Source: Borrelia miyamotoi | GTDB taxonomy: Bacteria; Spirochaetota; Spirochaetia; Borreliales; Borreliaceae | Direction: 5' to 3' | NCBI RefSeq assembly: GCF_019668505.1 | Contig: NZ_AP024371.1 | Coordinates: 372,001 to 436,000, forward strand | Length of the DNA: 64,000 bases | Shown here: piece by piece, positions 40,495 through 49,829 of the stretch | How positions within the stretch are numbered: the first letter of the stretch is position 1 | Layout of the letters: each line of letters opens with the position of its first letter | Notes under the pieces: generated by a model | Told to the model about the DNA's origin: nothing | What the model saw: the letters and a program-made list of their open reading frames with translations, nothing else | Database searches by the model: none | Made by a program: the position numbers and the translations under genes

Positions 40495-41961
40495 TTAGTA
40501 AGACCGTGCAAATAAAACAAGATACTTGACCACTCCATTACAATAAATACAAGTCAAGTTATTTAAAGATCTATTTTGGAATTCTTCAGGAATGCATCGT
40601 ATTGTAGCTTTTGTATCATTTTTAATCCCTTCTTCACAAACTTCACTTCCACACCATGAAGAAAGCACAAATCCTAAATGGTTATTAATATAAGTCTTAA
40701 AAGTATCATAATCATTCTCTTTAAATCCAATAATTTCTTTGGTATTCAAATTCCTAAATTCTAATGCTCTATTAAACAATTCAGACTGCATATTTTCAAG
40801 TTCACATCTCATTTTCGATAATAACTCTTTCATTGATACTTGATACTTAGAATTTTTATCTTTGTCTCTTCTTGCAACAGTGACACAGTCCATTATAATA
40901 TCATTAGATCCTATTTCAATTCGCATAGGAATTCCTTTAAGTTCTGCAGCAGCAAATCTAAATCCCGGAGAATTCTTAACATCTTTATCAATCTCAACTC
41001 TAAACCCCTCTCTCTTTAAAATATCAAAAACAGTAGTTGAATATTCAAGAATTCTTTTATTTGCCTCATTATCTACTTTAAAAATAGGAACAATAATAAT
41101 TTCAATTGGTGCTATTTTTGGAGGCAATATCAAACCCTTGTTATCAGAATGAACCATAATCAATGCTCCAATTAATCTAGTTGAAACTCCCCAACTAGTA
41201 GCAAAAACATAATCCATTTCACCTTTTTTATTCTGAAACTTAACATCAAAAGCCTCTGCAAAATTTAATCCCAAATAATGAGATGTCCCCACTTGTAAAG
41301 CTTTTTTATCTTGCATTAATGCTTCAAGTGTGTAAGTAGACACAGCACCTGCAAATTTTTCCATTTCGGTCTTCTGACCACAAAATACAGGAATAGCTAA
41401 ATAGTCCTCAATAAACCTTTTATAAAGATTTAAAATAAATAAAGTCTCTTCTTTGGCTTCCTTTTCAGTCTCATGCGCAGTATGCCCCTCCTGCCATAAA
41501 AACTCAGTGGTACGCAGAAATGGTCTTGTTCTTTTCTCCCAACGAATAATATTTGTCCATTGATTTATTTTAACAGGCAAATCTCTATAAGATTTTATCC
41601 ATTTACTATACATATTCCAAATAACTGTCTCAGAAGTGGGCCTTAAAATCAAAGGTTCTGATAATTCTTCCCCACCAGCAGTTGTTACAACAGCAAGTTC
41701 TGGTGAAAATCCTTTAATATGTTCTCTCTCTTTTTCCAAAAATTCATAAGGGATAAGCAATGGAAAATATGCATTCTCATGTCCTGTCTTTTCAAAATTG
41801 TCATTAAGTATTCTTCTAATTCTCTCCCAAATAGCATATCCATAAGGCATAATAACCATACAACCTTTAACAGGACCATAATCAGCCAGCTTTGCCTTCT
41901 GCACTATATCTAAATACCACTTCGAAAAGTCTTCTTCTTTTGAAAAAATAAAATTACCCAT
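40495..41961 (-). CDS. proS: Prolyl-tRNA synthetase (archaeal/eukaryote-like type)
   Basis: A 488-residue class II synthetase of the short ProS type without the bacterial editing insert. Visible are the motif 2 region RWEKRTRPFLRTTEFLWQEGHTAH and the proline-site TSHYLGLNFAEAF. Motif 3 is represented by SWGVSTRLIGALIMVHSD, and a C-terminal domain has a partial cysteine cluster (CSGSEVCEEG-like and CIYCNG). It converges with the symporter. It corresponds to BB0402. Confidence 0.96.
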   Translation of the reverse strand: MGNFIFSKEEDFSKWYLDIVQKAKLADYGPVKGCMVIMPYGYAIWERIRRILNDNFEKTGHENAYFPLLIPYEFLEKEREHIKGFSPELAVVTTAGGEELSEPLILRPTSETVIWNMYSKWIKSYRDLPVKINQWTNIIRWEKRTRPFLRTTEFLWQEGHTAHETEKEAKEETLFILNLYKRFIEDYLAIPVFCGQKTEMEKFAGAVSTYTLEALMQDKKALQVGTSHYLGLNFAEAFDVKFQNKKGEMDYVFATSWGVSTRLIGALIMVHSDNKGLILPPKIAPIEIIIVPIFKVDNEANKRILEYSTTVFDILKREGFRVEIDKDVKNSPGFRFAAAELKGIPMRIEIGSNDIIMDCVTVARRDKDKNSKYQVSMKELLSKMRCELENMQSELFNRALEFRNLNTKEIIGFKENDYDTFKTYINNHLGFVLSSWCGSEVCEEGIKNDTKATIRCIPEEFQNRSLNNLTCIYCNGVVKYLVLFARSY

Positions 41962-42257
41962 AAGCTTTACCCTTTTTGAAAAATTTTAGAAATCCTAATC
42001 ATAAAAACAACACAATTTGCCTTGCAAAGCAAAAAAATGCATTTGTTTTATTTATAATAATCATCTAGCCACCACTATTTACATCTTTAATTTAAGCACT
42101 GCCATTTTTAACTCATACAAAAACAACAACAGCACTAACTAAGAAATCTACAGTAAAAACATCTTAAAAAGATCACAAAAAACAGTAAAAATCATAACAA
42201 AGAACAAAAATAACCTGAATAACTTGAAAGAGAAATCTATATTTAAATTTATATTTA

Positions 42258-42288
42258 TATTAAAAATATGTCAAATATATTTTTAATA
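42258..42288. repeat. Inverted repeat, 12-bp arms
   Basis: TATTAAAAATAT, seven bases, ATATTTTTAATA. A perfect stem made only of A-T pairs, in the proS-DUF3996 intergenic region. Terminator or regulatory role unproven. Confidence 0.6.
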
Positions 42289-42359
42289 CAAATCTTTGCT
42301 CTAATACTTATCTTTATAAGTTGAAAAAATATGATTGTACCTTACAATAGATTTTTGCA

Positions 42360-42387
42360 ATATATATGTAGAAAAATACATATATAT
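42360..42387. repeat. Inverted repeat, 11-bp arms
   Basis: ATATATATGTA, loop GAAAAA, TACATATATAT. A perfect stem in the same intergenic region. Confidence 0.6.
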
Positions 42388-42795
42388 TTAACTACCATAT
42401 AATGGCAAAAATTAGGAAAAAATTTATTACGCCAAAAACTTAGACTAAAACATAGCTACAAGAATGTTATAAACAACCCTCTATCTACCAACTTTAAAAA
42501 AAAATTAGGTATACATTTTGCCAATGTTAATAGGTTATCAATTTCCTATGTTATTTTAAAAATCAGTCCAAATTTGACATTACTTCACAAACTACAAAAA
42601 ACAAAGCTAAGTTTTATGACTCAAAATCGCCAAAAACATATTGATATGAATCAAATCTTAATATTAAAAGCAGATAAAACAAAAAAAATAATAGAAATAT
42701 TGACTACCCAAAAACCGCTTTATATCACACGCTTTACAAAATATAATTCTAGGAATTATACACATCTAATAAAACATAAGTTTAAAGGAGAATTT

Positions 42796-43395
42796 ATGAA
42801 AACATTATTAAAATTGATTATGATTTTATCATTAGTAAATCCATCTTTTGCAACAAAAATTGATCCATCAGCTCTTAACAAAATACTAAATGAAAAACAA
42901 AACCAAAATAAATTTGGGATAGGTCTTGGCATGGGAAATCCTATCACTAATATTATCATTAATTTTCCATACGTAGAAATAGATCTTGGATATGGAGGTT
43001 TTAATGGCCTAAATCCTAATAATTTCACACCTTATATTGTTTTTGGAACTGACATCCTATTCAAAGAAGAAGTTTACCAACATACAATCATCACCGGTGG
43101 ACTTGGTCTGGGCATTGACTTGTCTCAAATAAAAACAAATGAACAATATGCTGCGAACCTACAATCAGAAAATAGTATAAATAAACAAGAAGAATTTTCA
43201 CTAGTCTCAACTAATAACAGATTGGGAACTGTACTTAGAATTCCTATTACATTGGAATACTATTTTTTGAATAATGTTGTAATAGGGTTCAAGGCTATAG
43301 CAACAATTGGAGGCACAATGACATTTAAGCCTACATCAATGGAAGGCATAAGGTTCGGATTTTTTGGTTTTGGATTCATAAAAGCATACATATAA
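42796..43395 (+). CDS. DUF3996 family envelope protein (BB0405-like)
   Basis: A 199-residue exported protein. Signal peptide MKTLLKLIMILSLVNPSFA, cleavage near residue 19. The body is Gly- and aromatic-rich and alternates hydrophobic and polar residues like a small beta-barrel: GIGLGMGNPITNIIINFPY, EIDLGYGGFNG, HTIITGGLGLGIDLSQ, and a C-terminal FGFFGFGFIKAYI. Borrelia DUF3996 proteins BB0405 and BB0406 are outer-membrane proteins, the latter reported as a laminin binder and porin. The ATG at 42796 is set by AAAGGAG and the signal peptide. The second family member starts 10 bases later. Confidence 0.85.
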   Translation: MKTLLKLIMILSLVNPSFATKIDPSALNKILNEKQNQNKFGIGLGMGNPITNIIINFPYVEIDLGYGGFNGLNPNNFTPYIVFGTDILFKEEVYQHTIITGGLGLGIDLSQIKTNEQYAANLQSENSINKQEEFSLVSTNNRLGTVLRIPITLEYYFLNNVVIGFKAIATIGGTMTFKPTSMEGIRFGFFGFGFIKAYI

Positions 43396-43405
43396 AGGAA
43401 AGTTA

Positions 43406-44182
43406 ATGAAAAAAAACTATCAAAAAATATTTATATTAATTTTAATATTCAATTTACACTATTTTGCGTTCTCTAAATCCAATAATGCTTATTCGATTAA
43501 ATGCAAGCAAGAAGATAACGGAACAACCTGCACCACCAATGATAATTTCATTCCCAAACAACAACCTAATCCTATTCCCAAACAAAAACCTAATCCCACT
43601 CCCAAACAACAACCTAATCCTATTCCCAAACAAAAACCTAATCCTATTCCCAAACAAAAACCTAATCCTATTCCCAAACAACAACCTAATCCATATAGCT
43701 CCCCCCAATTAATGGAAACAAAAAGCAACCCCTATGCACTTGCAGCAGGAATAGGCACTGGAAATCCTTTAGTTAACATTTTAATCTCGATCCCATACAT
43801 AGACATAGATTTTGGATATGGAGGCTTTCTGTACTTCAAATCTGAAAATTTTCACCCCTACATTTTAATAGGAATCGATCTAATTTTCAAACAACAAATA
43901 GGAAATTCTTTAATAGTTGGAGGGGGCTTCGGAATTGACACAGACTGGTCACAAGCAAATTTAACTGTTCCTGGAACTACACAACCTTCTCCTTATGAAA
44001 GGATAGGAATAGCGACCAGATTACCCATATCAATAGAATATAAAATTCTACAAAATTTATCATTAGGACTTAAAATTTGTTCCACAGTTGGTTCAACAAT
44101 ATTTCTCACAAAACCAACAATAGTATTCGAAGGAATGAGATTTAAATTTTTCGCAATCGGATTTATCAGAGTTTTCATGTAA
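43406..44182 (+). CDS. DUF3996 family envelope protein with proline-rich repeat (BB0406-like)
   Basis: A 258-residue exported protein. Signal peptide MKKNYQKIFILILIFNLHYFAFS. Residues 49-96 are six copies of an eight-residue unit [IT]PKQ[KQ]PNP. After this the DUF3996 barrel-like domain begins: LAAGIGTGNPLVNILISIPY, DIDFGYGGF, VGGGFGIDTDWSQ, and C-terminal FFAIGFIRVFM. The upstream paralogue has only a short KQNQN-type linker at the same place. The repeat could bridge periplasm or peptidoglycan, or stick out as a surface loop. It is translated from AAAGGAAAG, 10 bases after the paralogue. Confidence 0.85.
   Translation: MKKNYQKIFILILIFNLHYFAFSKSNNAYSIKCKQEDNGTTCTTNDNFIPKQQPNPIPKQKPNPTPKQQPNPIPKQKPNPIPKQKPNPIPKQQPNPYSSPQLMETKSNPYALAAGIGTGNPLVNILISIPYIDIDFGYGGFLYFKSENFHPYILIGIDLIFKQQIGNSLIVGGGFGIDTDWSQANLTVPGTTQPSPYERIGIATRLPISIEYKILQNLSLGLKICSTVGSTIFLTKPTIVFEGMRFKFFAIGFIRVFM
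43550..43693 (+). repeat. Six tandem 24-base units encoding [IT]PKQ[KQ]PNP
   Basis: The units are in frame with the gene and nearly identical, differing at the Lys/Gln codon (AAA or CAA) and in one Thr codon (ACT). Copy number is probably unstable between strains. Confidence 0.92.
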
Positions 44183-44221
44183 ACAATGAATTCTTACTTA
44201 AGTCAAAAGATCAATATTTTG

Positions 44222-45336
44222 CTATAAAGAGATTGCAACAAAAATTTCTCCATTCCCATGAATTAATAATCCTTCATTATAGTCCCCTACAAATAGGCTT
44301 TCTCCTTTTTGAAGAAAAAAGTCATCGTTGATATAAATTTCTCCATTCATAACCAACAATATCATTACACTATCTCTTTAAAATAAATCTTTCCATCTAT
44401 ATATCTTTGAAATAAACTTAAATTAATACCTGGAAGATTAAACACATTAAAACCATCAAGGTTTTCACCCCTTAATAATGAAAATATTCCCTCTTCAAAC
44501 CTACCAAACCTAAGCATTTCCCCCTTGTCAATGTATCTAACAGTAAGACCTGCCCTAATCATATTGTCAGAATTAGTCATAAGCTCAAGACACTCACCTT
44601 TAAGATAAGCATAAACTTCTTGACTATTTATATAAAACACTTGACCTGGATTTAATTTAAAAATACGCATTCTTAAAAACACTAAAAGATCAATATCTGA
44701 TCCATAAACCCTATCAATCTCATTAAACCAATAAGATCTAAAACTATCTATAGAATATAAATTTATTTGCACTTTATCAATGACATCTTCAATTTCAAAC
44801 TTTTTCAAACTAAATATATTCTTTATAAATTCATTATGCGTTGTAAAATGAAAATCCAATTTCAACTTTCCATATATATTTTTGATTTCAAAGAGAGGTA
44901 AAAAGCCCTTAAGGACATAAAAGTCACTTAAAGCATAAACAAGTTCTATTTTTGGATTTATATCTTTATAAACTCTTTTAAAATCATTAATTTCTATTCC
45001 ATTTTCATTCTCAAGTTTACAACCTTTTAAAGTAATATCTTTTGAAGGATGTATTTGAATTGATAAAGATCTTTGAACTGAGAGAATCTTAAATAAAAAA
45101 ACAATTCATTCTCATTGCCCAAAACTCTTTATGATGCTCTAAAAAATTACAAAGAGAAACGCATTGACCATCAACCAATATCTTACTAGAAAATGTCTTA
45201 TATGCTCCAAGCCATATCTCAGCTTTAGGTAAACCATCTTCTCTTCGTCCTAAAAGAAAAGGAATGAAACTAGTTTCCACCCCCAATCATATTCTTTAAC
45301 TTCATTTTTCATTAAAAATGTATTGTCACTTCTCAT
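44222..45336 (-). pseudogene. manA: Broken mannose-6-phosphate isomerase
   Basis: The frame starts at the ATG at 45336, overlapping the end of fruA (ATGA). It reads KNEVKEYDWG, then shifts at a G-run near 45281-45285 where one G is missing. It continues GVETSFIPFLLG and AEIWLGAYKTFSSK, then shifts again in a seven-T run at 45095-45101. Restoring one T gives LFKILSVQRSLSIQIHPSKD, the family's metal-site segment. From 44865 it reads LNPGQVFYINSQEVYAYLKGECLELM and NSDNMIRAGLT, then stops at 44365. A further shift there would add the true C-terminus down to TAG at 44222. With three lesions it cannot make a full type I isomerase. It corresponds to BB0407. Confidence 0.88.
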
Positions 45337-47220
45337 TTAAATTCCTTAATTTTTAAAGACTTAAGAAAGATAACCAAGCTCGTTGCAACCACAATACCAA
45401 CAAACATTGCAATAATAAATCCCAACTTGTTATTAACCACAGGAAGAACTATTGGGCACTCCATGTGGGGAGCATGATCTGCAACACCTAAGAATGCAGC
45501 AATTATACTCGAAACAGCACCTCCAATCACTATTGAAGGCAATACTCTTACAGGAACACTAGCAGCAAAAAGAATAGCGCCTTCACTAATACCAATAAAA
45601 GAAAACAAAAACGCTATTTTCCCAGACTCTCGCTCTTCGTCTTCAAACAATTTAGGCATAATAAAAGTAGCAAAACCCATAGCCATAGGAGCAACATGAA
45701 TAGCTGATGCAACCATGCACATTATTTGTGGAACTGGAGGAATCATACCAACGCCAAAAAAGAATGCAACTTTATTAAAAGGGCCTCCCATATCAATCGA
45801 TACCATTGCACAAAGTATTAATCCAAGCAATAACTTACTTAAAATGCCATAAATTTCTGAATTAGTCTGAAGTGACTTAAGACCAACCTCAAGGAATGTC
45901 ATAAATTGCCCAATATAAACACCTCCATAAATCATAAAAAGTCCAATCATAACAGTACTTATTAAAGGAACTATAAAATAGGCATCATGGGACTAATCCA
46001 TTCAGGAACCTTAAACTTTGCTATCCATCTAGCAATAAACCTGTCATAAACCCCGTCAATATTGCTCTTAGAAATCCTGCTTTAATATCTCTGGCAAGCA
46101 CCCCCCCCAACCTCAAAAAAAGACCAGGTGCAAGACTCCGGCTTATTAGCAATTGCTATAGCAATAAAACCCGAAAGTATTGGCAACAATCATACTAAAA
46201 GATACAGCACCAATATCTATAATTTTTTTATAAAAAGGATACTTATCAAAATTTAAACCATCAGCACCAACTCCTGAAAAGGATATACCAAGAGCTATTA
46301 AAATACCACCACTTGCTACAATTGGAACAATAGGAGACACACCACTCATTAAATACTTATAAAAAGTAAATTTATCTATACCAAACTTGTCTTTAACAGC
46401 ACTAACATTTTTATAATTAAATATTGGAGCATCAAACGATGCTCTGATAACATTATCTACATCACTGATAGCCTTTGTAGTTGAAATCTTATAAACTTTC
46501 TTTCCATCAAATCTCTCTCATTAATATCATTATCCACTGCAAGTATTACAACATCAGCAGCTTTTCAATATCTGACTCTGTTAAAGTATTATTAATACCA
46601 ATAGAATCCTGTGGGTCTCAACTTAAATGCTGTACCCTTGCCTCTTAGATTCAATTTCAAGCTTCTTAACAGCAATATATGTATGTGCAACTCCCACAAA
46701 AAAAACACACATACATATACTATTTTGCATGGCTTAGAAACACTTATAACATTATCTGCAGAATTCTCTTCAAGATTTTTTACATAAGAATAAATTTTAT
46801 CAGGACTATTTAAAACTTTTAAAATATTTTTAAACTCATTGCTTTCAAATAAATTAGCTATAAAAGCTATTGACTTAATATATTCATTATTTGGACGACT
46901 TTTTGACATATATATTAAAAATATTAAATTAATAGGTGGATTATCATCAGACCACTTTATATCATTGCTTTATATATAAAGCAATGATATAAAACTTGAC
47001 TTAATAACATCTCCCATAAAATGAGGAATAGCACCTCCATTTTCCCAAGATGTATCTCCTATTTTTTCTCTCAAGTAGTCCCTGAATAAATTCATTCCTA
47101 TTATGTATATAACCCTACTTACTTACTTGCTCAACTAAAAAATCAATTGTTTCTTCCTTGAAATTTATTTCATTAGATATAAAAATGAGTTCTTTTTTGA
47201 AAAACTCTACAATATAACCT
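45333..47220 (-). pseudogene. fruA: Broken fructose-type PTS EIIABC transporter
   Basis: Fragments in the order EIIA, EIIB, EIIC are recognisable. EIIA (about 47170-46740) reads KEETIDFLVEQVSK, then a stop, then GGAIPH with the phospho-His, and DVIKSSFISLL before a stop in a palindrome; IKWSDDNPPINLIFLIYMSKSRPN follows. EIIB (about 46720-46450) keeps VGVAHTYIAVKKLEIESKRQGYS but has stops and shifts at the active-site end. EIIC (46400 to 45333) has SGVSPIVPIVASGG, a broken middle, and an open 205-residue end (DMGGPFNKVAFFFGVGMIPPVPQ, DHAPHMECPIV). At least five lesions are present. It corresponds to BB0408. The 5' limit is approximate. Confidence 0.87.
46956..46993. repeat. 38-bp perfect palindrome inside the fruA remnant
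   Basis: TTTATATCATTGCTTTA, TATA, TAAAGCAATGATATAAA: uninterrupted self-complementarity over 38 bases. The flanking EIIA frame is preserved on both sides, but the palindrome supplies an in-frame TAA. Confidence 0.95.
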
Positions 47221-47583
47221 TTAACCCCCTTAAATACTCAACTTAATTCTATCATAGTGGCAAATCATAACCCTTGATTTTAATTTTTCTTTATTTTCAA
47301 TTTATTTTATATTAATATACACTTGTTTACATTCTTTAAATGAAATACAAAAAGCCCATTATTAAAAGAAAAATTAAAATGATTTTTCTTCAGTAGAGAA
47401 AGAATTTATTCTTTATTAAAAATTACATCACGTAACAAAGCCATATATCTTTTGAAAGATATACAAAAAAATCTATATATTATTCAATAACATATTCAAA
47501 AACTGAGTATTTATTAATACATTCAATGTTTCTTTTGATTTTGATATTAGATATAATCTTAAATGTAGTAAAGAAATATAATT
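47221..47583. other. 363-base intergenic region between fruA remnant and nuclease
   Basis: AT-rich, with the former fruA promoter side on the minus strand and the nuclease promoter on the plus strand. Two TATAAT-like boxes lie just before the nuclease ATG. Nothing else recognised. Confidence 0.4.
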
Positions 47584-48462
47584 ATGAAAAAAAAGATAAA
47601 AATTTTGTTCTGCTTTTACATATTAATTTTATTGGTATTCTTATTTTTATATCAAAATCCAAAAACCTTAAATAATATAAAAGAAATAGCTTCTAGTTAT
47701 TTAGAAAAACTCAATGAGCAAATTTACGGACCTAAAAGTTCAATCGAATTAAAAGAAGAGCATCTCTTACCAAAAGGCTATCTTACCACTCAAATACTAA
47801 ATAAAAAATACTACTCTTTAGGATATGCAGAGAGTGCAAGGCAGGCAGAATGGACGGCTTACCACTTAAAAAGAGAAATGATCGAATTGGCCTTAACTTT
47901 AGTTAAAGAAAATAAAATCAAACGAAGTAAAAAATTTTTTGAAGATAAAGATATTAAAGGAATTGCTCCCAAGTTAACTGACTACATCAAAAGCGGGTAT
48001 GACAGGGGGCATATTGTCAGTTCTGCTGACATGTCTTTTTCCAAGAATGCAATGATAGATACATATTTTCTGTCAAACATATCACCTCAACAAAAAGAGT
48101 TCAACTCCGGAATCTGGCTTAAGCTTGAAAAATTAGTTAGAAAATGGGCCATCTTAAAAGAAAAGCTTTATATTATTAGTGCAGGAATTTTAACAGAAAA
48201 TAAGGGATTTATTGGAAAAAATAAGATTCTAATTCCAAAAAATTTCTATAAAATAATACTATCATTAAATAATGACAACTCTTATGACATATTGGCTTTC
48301 ATCATCCCAAATAAAAAGGCCAAAGATTTAGAATTAAGAAATTATGTTGTGAACGTTAATACAATTGAAAAAAAAACTAAAATAGATTTCTTTGCAAAGC
48401 TTGATGCTGGAATAAAAAAAATAATTAAAATGAAAAAAGACATACATTCTTGGAAATTTTGA
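47584..48462 (+). CDS. DNA/RNA non-specific endonuclease (beta-beta-alpha-metal type), membrane-anchored
   Basis: A 292-residue protein. A hydrophobic N-terminus (ILFCFYILILLVFLFLY) acts as signal or anchor. The nuclease core has YDRGHIVSSADM (DRGH with the catalytic His near residue 142) and FLSNISPQQKEFNSGIW, which supplies the metal-binding Asn. GYAESARQAEWTAYHL precedes the core, as in NUC1/EndA-type enzymes. It probably degrades extracellular or periplasmic nucleic acid, perhaps for nucleobase scavenging in a purine auxotroph; that role is inference. Its TGA overlaps the next ATG (TGATG). It corresponds to BB0411. Confidence 0.88.
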   Translation: MKKKIKILFCFYILILLVFLFLYQNPKTLNNIKEIASSYLEKLNEQIYGPKSSIELKEEHLLPKGYLTTQILNKKYYSLGYAESARQAEWTAYHLKREMIELALTLVKENKIKRSKKFFEDKDIKGIAPKLTDYIKSGYDRGHIVSSADMSFSKNAMIDTYFLSNISPQQKEFNSGIWLKLEKLVRKWAILKEKLYIISAGILTENKGFIGKNKILIPKNFYKIILSLNNDNSYDILAFIIPNKKAKDLELRNYVVNVNTIEKKTKIDFFAKLDAGIKKIIKMKKDIHSWKF

Positions 48463-49226
48463 TGAAAATACTCTTTGCAAAATTAAACATTTTCTTGTCA
48501 ACAATCTCTATATTGGGAATAATTGTTGTATCAATATTCGTATATTACATAAATTTTAATATAAACTTTTACCTCTATCTTATTAAGACCTATAACGAGA
48601 ACTTCTTGATTTTAGTAGATAAATTTTTCATTTTCAGCACTGGCATCATAGGATCCATTTGGACATACATAAACTATAAAAGAACCAATAACATACAATT
48701 CGTATTTTTTTATTGTTTTATTTGTTCTTTTATACTTGAACCTATTTCAATTTTAAAACATTATCTCTTAAGTCACACATTAAGTCTAGAATTTTATTAT
48801 TTCATGAAATTTTATCACTTAATAAGTATATTTTCATTGCTAAATTTATTTTTTCTAAGCCTATACATATGTGACTTTCAAATAAAATCAATAACTTATA
48901 CTACTTACTTAATTTTTACTTTTTCAATGCTTTATAGTTCATTAGTACCTATTAACGCTTATGACCAGACAAATTATTTATTATTTCCAACAGAAAATAA
49001 TAGGTTTTATGTTGATTTAACATCATTACTAATACCAATAAACATTTTGGTAGCATTCTCAAGGAAAAAAAACTTGAACTACCTTTTAATCTTTATATCA
49101 ATATTTCTAATAGTATTGGGAATTTATCTCAATTCTATAGAAATACCTTACGCCTTCATACCAAGCTTAATAGGAGTTCCAATGTACTTAAGAGAAGCAG
49201 GGAAGTTTTTCTTCTATTGGCTATAA
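48462..49226 (+). CDS. Multi-spanning membrane protein of unknown function
   Basis: A 254-residue hydrophobic protein with about seven membrane spans (IFLSTISILGIIVVSIFVYYI, FIFSTGIIGSIWTYI, FYCFICSFILEPISIL and others), resembling 7TM sensor input modules without an output domain. It is translationally coupled to the nuclease; the ATG at 48462 overlaps the TGA. A longer frame from a TTG at 48450 is not used. It converges on, and overlaps by 6 bases, the gene at 49221. By order it matches BB0412. Confidence 0.72.
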   Translation: MKILFAKLNIFLSTISILGIIVVSIFVYYINFNINFYLYLIKTYNENFLILVDKFFIFSTGIIGSIWTYINYKRTNNIQFVFFYCFICSFILEPISILKHYLLSHTLSLEFYYFMKFYHLISIFSLLNLFFLSLYICDFQIKSITYTTYLIFTFSMLYSSLVPINAYDQTNYLLFPTENNRFYVDLTSLLIPINILVAFSRKKNLNYLLIFISIFLIVLGIYLNSIEIPYAFIPSLIGVPMYLREAGKFFFYWL

Positions 49227-49829
49227 ACTATACTCATTTAACACAAAAGATAAAGTTGCTACACCTAAAGATAAAAATAAGTTATCGTATTTCTTAAAAT
49301 CAAAAAGCTCCACAAGCACAGCCCCAATTCCAACAATTGATGCTAACACAAAGTTAGGAAAAAAATAATAAAAAACAATAAACGAAACCAAAAATACAAC
49401 GACAACACTACCTGAGAATGTTTTATCATTTACAAGTTTAAAAGAAGGAATCATTTTGCCCAAAAGACTTGCAAGTCCATCTCCAATACATGCAGAAAAT
49501 ATCCCAATATAACTAAAAGGCTCAGATATAAAAAAATAAGTATAAAATATACTCATCACCAGAAATATTGGAGAAAAAGAAACCTTGCACGAAGACACCT
49601 CTCTAGACTCTAATATTATTTCCGATATACCCTTTAGAAAAAATAAATTTATTTTCATTATTCTAAATATTTCTAAAATTAAGTATACAAATATAAAAAA
49701 TAAGCTAAATGCAATACCTATCCAAAAATTTACTTTATAAAACAACAAAAAAATTAAAGTAGAAACATGAAAAAATTTCCTATAAATCTCAAATTTAATA
49801 TTTTTGTCCAAAAAAACTCGATTCAACAT
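49221..49829 (-). CDS. Dolichol-kinase/CDP-DAG-synthase-like membrane protein
   Basis: A 202-residue inner-membrane protein with about five spans. The motif SACIGDGLASLLGK followed by NDKTFSGS matches the CTP-dependent polyprenol/diacylglycerol kinase (SEC59/DGK1) pattern GDxxASxxGxx...KTxxGS. It probably phosphorylates a prenol or lipid alcohol; the substrate is unknown. Its ATG overlaps the TAA of the broken cyclophilin-FKBP gene (TAATG), so it was once translationally coupled to it and may now be less well expressed. Confidence 0.75.
   Translation of the reverse strand: MLNRVFLDKNIKFEIYRKFFHVSTLIFLLFYKVNFWIGIAFSLFFIFVYLILEIFRIMKINLFFLKGISEIILESREVSSCKVSFSPIFLVMSIFYTYFFISEPFSYIGIFSACIGDGLASLLGKMIPSFKLVNDKTFSGSVVVVFLVSFIVFYYFFPNFVLASIVGIGAVLVELFDFKKYDNLFLSLGVATLSFVLNEYSL

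Larger units (their letters stand above)
41962..42795. other. 834-base AT-rich intergenic region with two hairpins
   Basis: It separates divergent proS and the first DUF3996 gene. Perfect inverted repeats lie at 42258-42288 (12-bp arms, 7-base loop) and 42360-42387 (11-bp arms, 6-base loop gaaaaa). A TATAAT at 42742-42747 with a weak -35 (TTTATA) could serve the DUF3996 operon. An open frame beginning at 42574 runs into that gene but has no ribosome site and is not called. BB0403 and BB0404, which I recall at this place in B. burgdorferi, are not recognisable. Confidence 0.5.

Noticed and set aside
42360..42387. CRISPR-like or mobile-element end repeat
   Set aside because: Only a single short hairpin with no spaced copies, no transposase and no target duplication nearby.
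42574..42795. N-terminal extension of the first DUF3996 protein
   Set aside because: No ribosome site and no signal peptide; AAAGGAG and a clear signal peptide mark 42796 as the start.
43454..43728. Three overlapping open frames in other frames across the proline-rich repeat
   Set aside because: A 24-base repeat without stops in other frames opens all of them at once; none has a ribosome site or recognisable product.
46592..46909. Separate 105-residue protein
   Set aside because: It is the EIIA-EIIB fragment of the broken fruA, not an independent gene.
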